From JAYRGC01 sp041908065 (GTDB lineage Bacteria; Pseudomonadota; Alphaproteobacteria; UBA9219), in the NCBI GenBank assembly GCA_041908065.1, contig JAYRGC010000025.1, positions 1 to 11,736 of the forward strand: a stretch of DNA of 11,736 bases. The letters are read 5' to 3'. Below the pieces are notes generated by a model. The model had not been told where the DNA came from and ran no database searches. It saw only the letters and a list, made by a program, of their open reading frames with translations. Shown here piece after piece: positions 6,214 through 11,736 of the stretch. Position 1 is the stretch's first letter; the number at the start of each line of letters is the position of its first letter. The translations under genes and the position numbers were made by a program.

Positions 6214-7440
6214 CACGATTTTATGAGCATCAAGGACATGCACGTCAAAGGCAAGACCGTCCTTTTGCGCGCGGATTTGAACGTGCCGATGAAAAACGGC
6301 GCGGTAGCTGACGCCACAAGATTGCAACGCATCCTGCCCACTCTCAAGGAACTGTCCTCGTCAGGCGCAAAAACCGCCATTCTCTCCCACTTCGGCAGGC
6401 CGGACGGAAAGCCGGATCCGAAATATTCGCTGCGTCCCATAGCCGAAGAACTGGAGAGATTGCTGGATCAACCCATCGCCTTCGCATCGGACTGCATAGG
6501 ACATGCGGCGGTGGAGGCTATCGACGCCCTCAAGCCTGGGGGATTTGTGGTTCTGGAAAACACGCGCTTTCACCCGGGCGAAGAAGCTAACGACGAAGCG
6601 TTTGCCCAAGCCCTTGCCAGCCTTGGCGAGATATTCGTCAACGACGCTTTTTCCGCCGCGCACCGCGCCCACGCCTCTACCGAAGGCATCGCCCGTCTCT
6701 TGCCTTCAGCGGCAGGACACTTGATGAAAGAGGAAATAACCGCGCTGACGCGAGCGTTGGATCATCCCGAAAGGCCGTTGGGGGCGATAGTAGGCGGCTC
6801 GAAAATATCCACCAAGCTGGAGCTGCTGCATAATCTGGTGTCGAAGGTCGACATTCTGGTTTTGGGCGGCGGCATGGCCAATACTTTTTTGGCCGCAAAA
6901 GGATTCAAGGTCGGCAAATCGCTCTTCGAGAGCGGCATGCTTGAAACCGCGAAATCTATCATGGAAACCGCCGAGAAACGCGGATGCCATATCCTACTGC
7001 CGATGGACGTGGTCGTGGCTCCCGCGCTCGCCGCCGGAGTCCCCACCAAAACCGTACACATTAGCGCGGTTCCAGACGATCAGATGATATTGGACATAGG
7101 CCCCAAGACCGTCGAAGACATCTGCAATAACGTCACCATGTGCCGCACTGTCGTTTGGAACGGCCCTGTGGGCGCGTTTGAAACCCAGCCGTTCGATGCA
7201 GCCACCAACGAAATCGCCATATGCGTGGCCGATCTTACCAAACGCGGCAAACTGCTTTCAGTCGCCGGAGGTGGGGATACGGTATCGGCCTTGGCCAACG
7301 CCGGAGTCACCCACGGAATGAGTTATTTATCAACGGCGGGCGGCGCGTTCTTGGAGTGGATGGAAGGCAAAGTGCTGCCCGGGGTTCTGGCCCTGAAAAA
7401 CAGCCCGCTTAAGCTGAAATTGGGCAAGACGATAATCTGA
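6211..7440 (+). CDS. pgk: Phosphoglycerate kinase
   Basis: Phosphoglycerate kinase transfers the acyl phosphate of 1,3-bisphosphoglycerate to ADP in glycolysis, and works in reverse in gluconeogenesis and carbon fixation; it is a cytoplasmic monomer. The 409-residue product is complete. It has the N-terminal signature RADLNVP (20-26), SHFGRP (59-64), ENTRF (116-120), the substrate-binding HRAHAST (151-157), GGSKIST (195-201, Lys198), the nucleotide-site VVWNGPVGAFE (314-324), GGGDTV (353-358) and STAGGAFLEWMEGK (374-387). The GTG start is set by an almost ideal GGAGG site. It stands alone: the usual neighbours gap and fba are not in the window. It converges on the glycosyltransferase gene, with a palindromic element in the 199-bp gap. 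A possible -35 (TTGACT, 6131-6136) is present, but I see no convincing -10. Confidence 0.98.
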   Translation: MHDFMSIKDMHVKGKTVLLRADLNVPMKNGAVADATRLQRILPTLKELSSSGAKTAILSHFGRPDGKPDPKYSLRPIAEELERLLDQPIAFASDCIGHAAVEAIDALKPGGFVVLENTRFHPGEEANDEAFAQALASLGEIFVNDAFSAAHRAHASTEGIARLLPSAAGHLMKEEITALTRALDHPERPLGAIVGGSKISTKLELLHNLVSKVDILVLGGGMANTFLAAKGFKVGKSLFESGMLETAKSIMETAEKRGCHILLPMDVVVAPALAAGVPTKTVHISAVPDDQMILDIGPKTVEDICNNVTMCRTVVWNGPVGAFETQPFDAATNEIAICVADLTKRGKLLSVAGGGDTVSALANAGVTHGMSYLSTAGGAFLEWMEGKVLPGVLALKNSPLKLKLGKTII

Positions 7441-7467
7441 AAATATAAAGGCTGTCATTGTTAAGTA

Positions 7468-7482
7468 ACGGCCAAAGGCCGT
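7468..7482. repeat. Short hairpin after pgk
   Basis: ACGGCC (7468-7473) pairs with GGCCGT (7477-7482) around AAA, 28 nt after the pgk stop. No T-run follows, so it is at best a weak terminator. It abuts the palindromic element at 7480-7580. Confidence 0.4.
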
Positions 7483-7580
7483 CATGCGAGCAGCCTCCTT
7501 CAGGCGGCGAAGCAATCCAGTGCCACAGGCGCAACGGCTCTGGATTGCTTCGCGTCGCAAGGGCGACGCTCGCAATGACG
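7480..7580. repeat. Palindromic MITE-like element between pgk and the glycosyltransferase gene
   Basis: The outer ends CGTCATGCGAG (7480-7490) and the reverse complement CGTCATTGCGAG (from 7580) form imperfect terminal inverted repeats. An inner 14-bp perfect stem, GCGAAGCAATCCAG (7507-7520) with its complement at 7540-7553, encloses a 19-nt loop. The whole element is an imperfect 101-bp palindrome without coding capacity. From memory, sequences of the GTCATTGCGAG...GAAGCAATCCAG type are common dispersed intergenic repeats in alphaproteobacteria and other bacteria. Its position between convergent genes fits a tolerated insertion that may also block read-through. Confidence 0.75.
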
Positions 7581-7639
7581 TCTCCCCTTTGTCCGTCAAC
7601 TTTGAGAGTGATAATTCTCCCAATTCTGAAAAAAGACCT

Positions 7640-8602
7640 TTATTTTTCCCTATGAGTGGCGGGGATATTGAGATAGCGCATCCGCTTCATTTCCCGCCTG
7701 CCGCGAGTGACGGTGTCGAGTATCAATCCCGCACTTAGGCTTAAAAACGACAGGATCATCAGTCCGGTGGACAAAACCGCCGTCGGCAAGCGCGGAACCA
7801 ATCCCGAGGCCACGTATTCCTCCACCACCGGAACCGCCAATCCCACCGAAAACATCGCCAAGGCCACGGCCAGCAGGGAAAAGAACTGCAGCGGACGTTC
7901 CTCCTTCACCAGAACCACGATGGTGAAAAGGATGCGGAATCCGTCGCGGAAGGTGCTTAGCTTGCTGACGGAACCCACGGGACGATCCTTGTAAGGCGTC
8001 GGAACTTCGGCCAACGGCATACGCAATTCCAGCGCATGGACGGTAAGCTCGGTTTCGGTTTCAAAACCGGCGGCCAGAGCCGGAAAACTCTTCACATAGC
8101 GGCGAGACATGACGCGATAGCCCGAAAGCATATCGGTGAAGCGATTGCCGAAAATCCACGCCACCATGCCGGTCAGCATCAAGTTGCCGAAGCGATGCCC
8201 GGGACGATAGGCCTTTTCGATGTCGGTGACGCGCGCTCCGTTCACCATGTCCAACGGGCCGTCCAAAAGGGCGTTTATCATCTTAGGCGCGGAAGCCGCG
8301 TCATAAGTGGCGTCGCCGTCCACCAGAACGTAAACGTCGGCCTCGATGTCCGAAAACATGCGCCGCACAACGTTGCCCTTGCCCTGCAACGGCTCGTTGC
8401 GGACTATGGCTCCGGCCTTGCGGGCGATTTCGACCGTGCGATCGCGGGAATTGTTGTCGTAAACGTATATTTTCGCGTCCGGCAAAGCCTTGCGGAAATC
8501 CTTAACTACCGTGGCGACGGCGGCTTCTTCGTTATAGCACGGCACAAGGACTGCGACGCGCAGATCCTTGTCGAAGGCTGGTTGCGTGGCGGCGGAGGGC
8601 AT
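7640..8602 (-). CDS. Family 2 glycosyltransferase with two C-terminal membrane segments
   Basis: Proteins of this type (GtrB/DPM1-like GT2 enzymes) usually transfer a sugar from a nucleotide sugar to a polyprenyl phosphate at the cytoplasmic face of the inner membrane. The 320-residue product has a GT-A fold: VLVPCYNEE (18-26), the DNNSRD loop (49-54), the metal-binding DGD (95-97), TDMLSGYRVMSRR (156-168) and FETETELT (180-187). An amphipathic stretch (about 220-236) and two hydrophobic segments (about 239-260 and 272-294) follow, as in bactoprenol-linked members. AAAGGA 9-10 nt upstream supports the start at 8602. The sugar and acceptor cannot be determined. It lies divergent from cckA with 246 bp between them. 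A role in surface polysaccharide, perhaps alongside the rhamnose gene rfbD, is inference. Confidence 0.9.
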   Translation of the reverse strand: MPSAATQPAFDKDLRVAVLVPCYNEEAAVATVVKDFRKALPDAKIYVYDNNSRDRTVEIARKAGAIVRNEPLQGKGNVVRRMFSDIEADVYVLVDGDATYDAASAPKMINALLDGPLDMVNGARVTDIEKAYRPGHRFGNLMLTGMVAWIFGNRFTDMLSGYRVMSRRYVKSFPALAAGFETETELTVHALELRMPLAEVPTPYKDRPVGSVSKLSTFRDGFRILFTIVVLVKEERPLQFFSLLAVALAMFSVGLAVPVVEEYVASGLVPRLPTAVLSTGLMILSFLSLSAGLILDTVTRGRREMKRMRYLNIPATHREK

Positions 8603-8654
8603 TTACGGCGTTCCTTTCGATAGACTTCACCATTGCGAACATAGCGGCGAAGTC

Positions 8655-8708
8655 CGGCAAAAAGAAGGCGTTTATGGTCCTAATGCGTAGATTCTATCCT
8701 TTTTGCCG
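8655..8708. promoter_or_regulatory. 10-bp inverted repeat in the divergent region upstream of cckA
   Basis: CGGCAAAAAG (8655-8664) and CTTTTTGCCG (8699-8708) are exact reverse complements 34 nt apart, between the divergent glycosyltransferase and cckA genes. It could be an operator pair or a large hairpin. No protein is assigned, and chance is not excluded in a gap of this size. Confidence 0.35.
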
Positions 8709-8724
8709 CATCGGGGTTAAATAG

Positions 8725-8769
8725 TGTCCAATGGGTTGTCGGGCGGCGTTAACCACTGGACAACCATTG
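8725..8769. promoter_or_regulatory. Two overlapping, mutually exclusive hairpins upstream of cckA
   Basis: Stem 1 pairs TGTCCAATGG (8725-8734) with CCACTGGACA (8753-8762), 9 of 10 bases. Stem 2 pairs CAATGGGTTGTC (8729-8740) with GACAACCATTG (8759-8769), 11 pairs with one bulged G. They share bases and cannot form together. The segment lies 80-124 nt before the cckA start. If transcribed, it could be a folding switch; as DNA, it could be a compound operator. There is no direct evidence of function. Confidence 0.45.
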
Positions 8770-8792
8770 TTGTTGCAATGTCGGACGTGATT

Positions 8793-8812
8793 CTTGCGGC
8801 CAAGGCCGCAAG
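8793..8812. promoter_or_regulatory. Perfect 20-bp GC-rich dyad in the cckA leader
   Basis: CTTGCGGCC (8793-8801) pairs with GGCCGCAAG (8804-8812), with only AA between, giving a perfect 20-bp palindrome. ATGTCG (8778-8783) and CGACAT (8813-8818) could add an outer stem. It ends 36 nt before the cckA ATG. It may be a transcription-factor site or an mRNA leader hairpin. No T-run follows. Confidence 0.5.
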
Positions 8813-8848
8813 CGACATAAAGCGGTACAACATTGTGGGGCTGATTTT

Positions 8849-11449
8849 ATGCCTGAGGTCGGGGAAACCGAATCCGCCATAGCGAAAAAATCGTCGCGCT
8901 CCTCGCTGGTCAAGCAGGAGGATGAAGCGGCCTTTCTCAAGCGCGCCAAGTTTAGCCTTGTCGGCATGTCCGCGCTGGGGGCTTTGGCTATAGCCGTGCC
9001 TTACGTCTCCAGCGGATGGCTGGCCGCGCTCCTCAGCGCGGTGGTCATGGCCGCCATATCAGTTTCCGCCGGAGCGGTATGGTGGCAGATGAATCGCGCC
9101 AAGCGCGATCTCGGCGAGGAGCGGTTGCTGCGCGAAGCCTTCCACAGCGTGCTGACACCGCAGCTGATAACCGGACGCGATGGGGCGTTGGTGCTGGCAA
9201 ACCGCGCCTTTCAGGGGTGGATAGATCTGGCCGACGCCGGAGCCATGGACGCGCTGATGGCGCGATTGGGATCCACCAAGGAATCCGCAGCCGAATTCTC
9301 CCGCATGAAGGAAAATCTGGCCAAGGGGCAATCCGTCATAGCCGATCTGCCGGTTCTGCGCGGATCAAGGATCACCGAATGGCGGCGGGTGATAGCCCGC
9401 CCGATCGACGGAAACGGAAAATTCTTCCACTGGCGATTCGAAGACATCAGCGAACGCCGCCGCATGGAAAAGGCCATGCGCGACGAGCAGAACAAGCTGC
9501 TGGACTTCATGGCGCACGCTCCGGTCGGGATCTACTCGGTCGACCAGCACGGCAGATTCCGCTTCGTTAACGAAACCCTCGCCTCATGGTTGCAGGGAAA
9601 CCCTGACGAATTCGTCAAAGGCGACGTGCGTTTGCACGACGTGCTTAGGGATCAACCCAAGGACATCCCCTCGTACGCCATCGCCAACGGCCCTAACGGC
9701 GAGCTGCGGGGCGAAGTAGTCATGCGGCGGCGCGACGGACAGCTGTTTCCGGCGGCCATCACCCAAACGATCGTGAAAAGCGAAGACGGCAAGACGCTGC
9801 GGACGCGATCCATCGTGCGGGATCTTTCGCCCGAGCGCGAATGGCAAATCGCGCTCTCGTTGTCCGAGTACCGCTTTCAACGCCTGTTCGCCGAAGCCCC
9901 CATCGGAATTCTGCTCTTGGATTCCCGCATGTCGGTTACGGAATGCAACCATTCCTTTCAGGCCATAACCGGAAGGCCGAGGGAAGCCGTCATCAATCTC
10001 CCCATCTCGGCGTTGATTTCCCGCTCGGATCGCGATTCCGTCACCAAGCGGCTGGCCGAAGTTTTGGGCGGCGCGAATATGTCCAAGCCGATGGAAGTGC
10101 GGTTGGAGGCGGGACGGGAGATAGTGGCTCAGGTGTTCGCCAAGCGTTTCGACGCTTCCGTTGCCAAATCCGGCGACGCGGCGTCTGCGGAAGTAGAGTC
10201 GGGACAGGGGCAGCCCGAGTCTCCCTCCGGACGCGGTCTGATGTTGTATTTCATCGACGCTACCGAGCAGAAAAAGCTGGAGATGCAATTCGCCCATTCG
10301 CAAAAGATGCAGGCCATCGGACAGTTGGCCGGAGGCGTAGCCCACGACTTCAACAATCTTTTGACCGCGATGATCGGGTTTTGCGATTTGCTGTTGCAAC
10401 GCCACAAGCCGGGCGACCAGAGCTTTGGCGACATCATGCAGATCAAGCAGAACGGCGAGCGCGCCGCCACTTTGGTGCGGCAGCTTTTGGCGTTCTCGCG
10501 CCAACAGACGCTGCAACCCAAGGTGATGAGTCCGGCGGACGTTCTCTCCGATCTTTCCAACATGCTGGGACGGCTTATCGGCGGCGACGTCAAAATGGAC
10601 GTGACGCTGGGGCGCGATTTGGGCGTTATAAAGGTCGACAAGGGGCAGCTTGAACAGGTGATGATGAATCTGATCGTCAACGCCCGCGACGCCATGATGC
10701 CGCAGGGCGGGATCGTGAAGGTTCACGCCGACAATTACCACCAGAAAGAGCCGGTGATGCGCGGGCAGGACGAAATGCCCGCCGGAGACTACATAGCGAT
10801 TCACGTTTCCGACACCGGAAGCGGAATCCCCAAGGAAAACCTGCAACGCATATTCGAGCCGTTCTTCTCGACCAAGGAAGTCGGATCGGGAACCGGACTG
10901 GGGCTGTCCACAGTGTACGGTATCGTGCGCCAGACCGGCGGCTTTATCGGGGTGGACACCAAGATCGGGCGCGGAACCACATTCAGCGTCTATCTTCCCT
11001 CCGTCCACCCAGAAGAGGCGGCCAAAATCGTCCAATCCGAACCGGCGATTGAAGAAAAATCGACGCCGGATCTGACAGGCGTCGAAACGATAATGCTGGT
11101 CGAAGACGAGGACGCCGTGCGCGTGTTCTCTTCTCGCGCGTTGAAAAACAAGGGTTATAACGTGCTGGAAGCCCGCAGCGGCGAGGAGGCTCTGACCATC
11201 CTGAAACGCGAAGGCGACCGCGTCGCGTTGATAGTGACAGACGTGGTGATGCCGCAAATGGACGGCCCCACGCTTTACAAGAATATCCGCGAACGCTGGC
11301 CGAACATGAAGGTGATATTCGTGTCGGGATACACCGAGGATCGCCTGAGAGATCAGTTCAAATCCGGCGAGACGATCCACTTCCTCGGCAAGCCGTTTAC
11401 GCTTAAGCTGCTGGCGTCAAAGGTAAAAGAAGTGTTGGGCACGGCCTAA
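8849..11449 (+). CDS. cckA: Hybrid sensor histidine kinase CckA
   Basis: CckA is the membrane-bound kinase/phosphatase that feeds phosphate through ChpT to CtrA and CpdR, controlling the cell cycle, division and often motility in alphaproteobacteria. The 866-residue product has two membrane segments (about 35-55 and 57-79) and three PAS-like regions (about 90-200, 214-328, 340-472). A HisKA domain has the phospho-acceptor His499 in GGVAHDFNNLL. The ATPase domain has the N-box around Asn607/Asn611, DTGSGIP (655-661), IFEPFFSTK (668-676) and GSGTGLGLS (679-687). The C-terminal receiver has acidic residues 752-755, phospho-acceptor Asp798, Ser826 and Lys848. The H-box neighbourhood AQGQLAGGVAHDF-like pattern and IGFCDLLLQRHKPGD are strongly CckA-like. 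The last PAS contains a polar insert (about 438-462). From memory the Caulobacter protein is shorter (about 690 residues), so one PAS is probably extra here. A weak GGGG lies 8 nt before the ATG. Confidence 0.95.
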   Translation: MPEVGETESAIAKKSSRSSLVKQEDEAAFLKRAKFSLVGMSALGALAIAVPYVSSGWLAALLSAVVMAAISVSAGAVWWQMNRAKRDLGEERLLREAFHSVLTPQLITGRDGALVLANRAFQGWIDLADAGAMDALMARLGSTKESAAEFSRMKENLAKGQSVIADLPVLRGSRITEWRRVIARPIDGNGKFFHWRFEDISERRRMEKAMRDEQNKLLDFMAHAPVGIYSVDQHGRFRFVNETLASWLQGNPDEFVKGDVRLHDVLRDQPKDIPSYAIANGPNGELRGEVVMRRRDGQLFPAAITQTIVKSEDGKTLRTRSIVRDLSPEREWQIALSLSEYRFQRLFAEAPIGILLLDSRMSVTECNHSFQAITGRPREAVINLPISALISRSDRDSVTKRLAEVLGGANMSKPMEVRLEAGREIVAQVFAKRFDASVAKSGDAASAEVESGQGQPESPSGRGLMLYFIDATEQKKLEMQFAHSQKMQAIGQLAGGVAHDFNNLLTAMIGFCDLLLQRHKPGDQSFGDIMQIKQNGERAATLVRQLLAFSRQQTLQPKVMSPADVLSDLSNMLGRLIGGDVKMDVTLGRDLGVIKVDKGQLEQVMMNLIVNARDAMMPQGGIVKVHADNYHQKEPVMRGQDEMPAGDYIAIHVSDTGSGIPKENLQRIFEPFFSTKEVGSGTGLGLSTVYGIVRQTGGFIGVDTKIGRGTTFSVYLPSVHPEEAAKIVQSEPAIEEKSTPDLTGVETIMLVEDEDAVRVFSSRALKNKGYNVLEARSGEEALTILKREGDRVALIVTDVVMPQMDGPTLYKNIRERWPNMKVIFVSGYTEDRLRDQFKSGETIHFLGKPFTLKLLASKVKEVLGTA

Positions 11450-11552
11450 TCCCCTTCCCTCGCCGCCTTTGCGCCTCGCCGATCTGGCTTACAGCCAATA
11501 CTAACACCACGGTTGACGCGAAGCCTGACTTGCAGTACCCAAGCATCTCCCG

Positions 11553-11572
11553 TGCGGAGGGGTGGCCGAGTG
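11553..11572 (+). pseudogene. Truncated tRNA-Ser 5' end (20-nt exact copy)
   Basis: Positions 11553-11572 are identical to 11641-11660, which cover 3 nt of leader plus the first 17 nt of the intact tRNA-Ser gene 88 bp downstream. The copy stops within the D-loop and no anticodon arm, variable arm or T arm follows. It is a remnant, not a functional tRNA. It could come from partial duplication, or from integration or excision at the tRNA gene. Confidence 0.75.
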
Positions 11573-11578
11573 CCCCGT

Positions 11579-11592
11579 CGGTCGCAAGACCG
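11579..11592. repeat. GNRA-loop hairpin between tRNA-Ser remnant and intact tRNA-Ser
   Basis: CGGTC (11579-11583) and GACCG (11588-11592) enclose GCAA, a GNRA tetraloop; a further T-A pair extends the stem to 6 bp. An A-rich rather than T-rich run follows on the plus strand. On the minus strand, TTTTATTTAT precedes the hairpin rather than following it, so it is not a terminator there. Confidence 0.4.
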
Positions 11593-11601
11593 ATAAATAA
11601 A

Positions 11602-11621
11602 ATGGCTTCAACCACGAGGCC
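11602..11621 (-). pseudogene. Inverted partial copy of the tRNA-Ser D-arm region
   Basis: The minus strand here matches tRNA-Ser positions 11651-11670 at 15 of 20 bases, including ten consecutive bases GTGGTTGAAG. It lies between the direct 5' remnant and the intact tRNA, in the opposite orientation. It is too short to be certain. Confidence 0.4.
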
Positions 11622-11643
11622 TTCGGAACGAATATCTTACTGC

Positions 11644-11736
11644 GGAGGGGTGGCCGAGTGGTTGAAGGCGCTCGCCTGGAAAGCGGGTATAGGGTGTTGA
11701 GCCCTATCGTGAGTTCGAATCTCATCCCCTCCGCCA
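11644..11736 (+). tRNA. tRNA-Ser (anticodon GGA)
   Basis: A 93-nt class II tRNA decoding UCC and UCU. The 7-bp acceptor stem pairs GGAGGGG (11644-11650) with CCCCTCC (11726-11732), followed by discriminator G and an encoded CCA that ends the window. The D arm starts TGGCCGAGTGG. The anticodon stem CTCGC/GCGGG encloses the loop CTGGAAA, with GGA at 11678-11680. The long variable arm (stem ATAGGG/CCCTAT) is the serine hallmark, and the T loop is TTCGAAT. Confidence 0.97.

Noticed and set aside
7583..7639. A T-tailed intrinsic terminator between pgk and the glycosyltransferase gene
   Set aside because: A short T-run is present on the minus strand after the glycosyltransferase stop, but no stable GC hairpin precedes it.
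8717..8753. Two TTAA tetramers upstream of cckA as a CtrA binding box
   Set aside because: They are over 30 nt apart instead of the 7-nt spacing of the CtrA consensus, so they are not a recognisable full site.
9584..11380. 598-codon open frame antisense to cckA
   Set aside because: It mirrors the high-GC cckA frame, has no recognisable domain and is rich in His, Arg and Gly as expected of an antisense shadow. The plus-strand kinase is unambiguous.
11403..11725. Small minus-strand open frames overlapping the tRNA-Ser region
   Set aside because: They run through tRNA and remnant sequence, and lack a ribosome binding site and any family resemblance.

Overview
The window looks like a chromosomal segment of an alphaproteobacterium. 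The strongest sign is a full-length CckA-type hybrid histidine kinase, whose H-box region and architecture are typical of the CckA-ChpT-CtrA cell-cycle relay of that class. The housekeeping genes are GC-rich (about 57-60% in lines counted by hand), intergenic gaps are short, and palindromic elements sit in the gaps. The genus cannot be named from the sequence alone.

Layout. Positions 1-240 hold no gene but contain two strong, related palindromes. Six genes then read on the minus strand, in transcription order: a lytic transglycosylase-like protein (6086-5160), a predicted lipoprotein of unknown function (5005-4478), a pentapeptide-repeat protein (4441-3839), a LysE/RhtB-type exporter (3775-3005), the translational GTPase TypA/BipA (2995-1163) and the dTDP-4-dehydrorhamnose reductase RfbD/RmlD (1158-241). 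The last three are packed within 4-9 bp and look like one transcription unit. The lipoprotein and pentapeptide genes are clearly poorer in GC (about 37-47% in sampled lines) and are bracketed by a 19-bp imperfect inverted repeat, so they look like an acquired insert.

Divergent from the transglycosylase gene lies pgk (phosphoglycerate kinase, 6211-7440, plus strand), with a GTG start and a near-ideal ribosome binding site. Pgk converges on a family 2 glycosyltransferase with two C-terminal membrane segments (8602-7640, minus). The gap between them holds a roughly 100-bp palindromic element. The glycosyltransferase is divergent from cckA (8849-11449, plus), and the 246-bp gap between them carries several dyads, including two overlapping, mutually exclusive hairpins. 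The window ends with a complete tRNA-Ser(GGA) gene with encoded CCA. An exact 20-nt copy of its 5' end, plus an inverted partial copy of its D-arm region, lies just upstream.

Functionally this is mostly core metabolism and envelope biology: glycolysis, rhamnose precursor synthesis, glycosyl transfer to a lipid carrier, murein cleavage, small-molecule export, ribosome-associated GTPase activity and cell-cycle signalling. I see no phage module, CRISPR array, toxin-antitoxin pair or recognisable defence system. The most unusual items are the low-GC two-gene insert, the tRNA-Ser remnants, the paired palindromes with covarying arms, and the structured region upstream of cckA.
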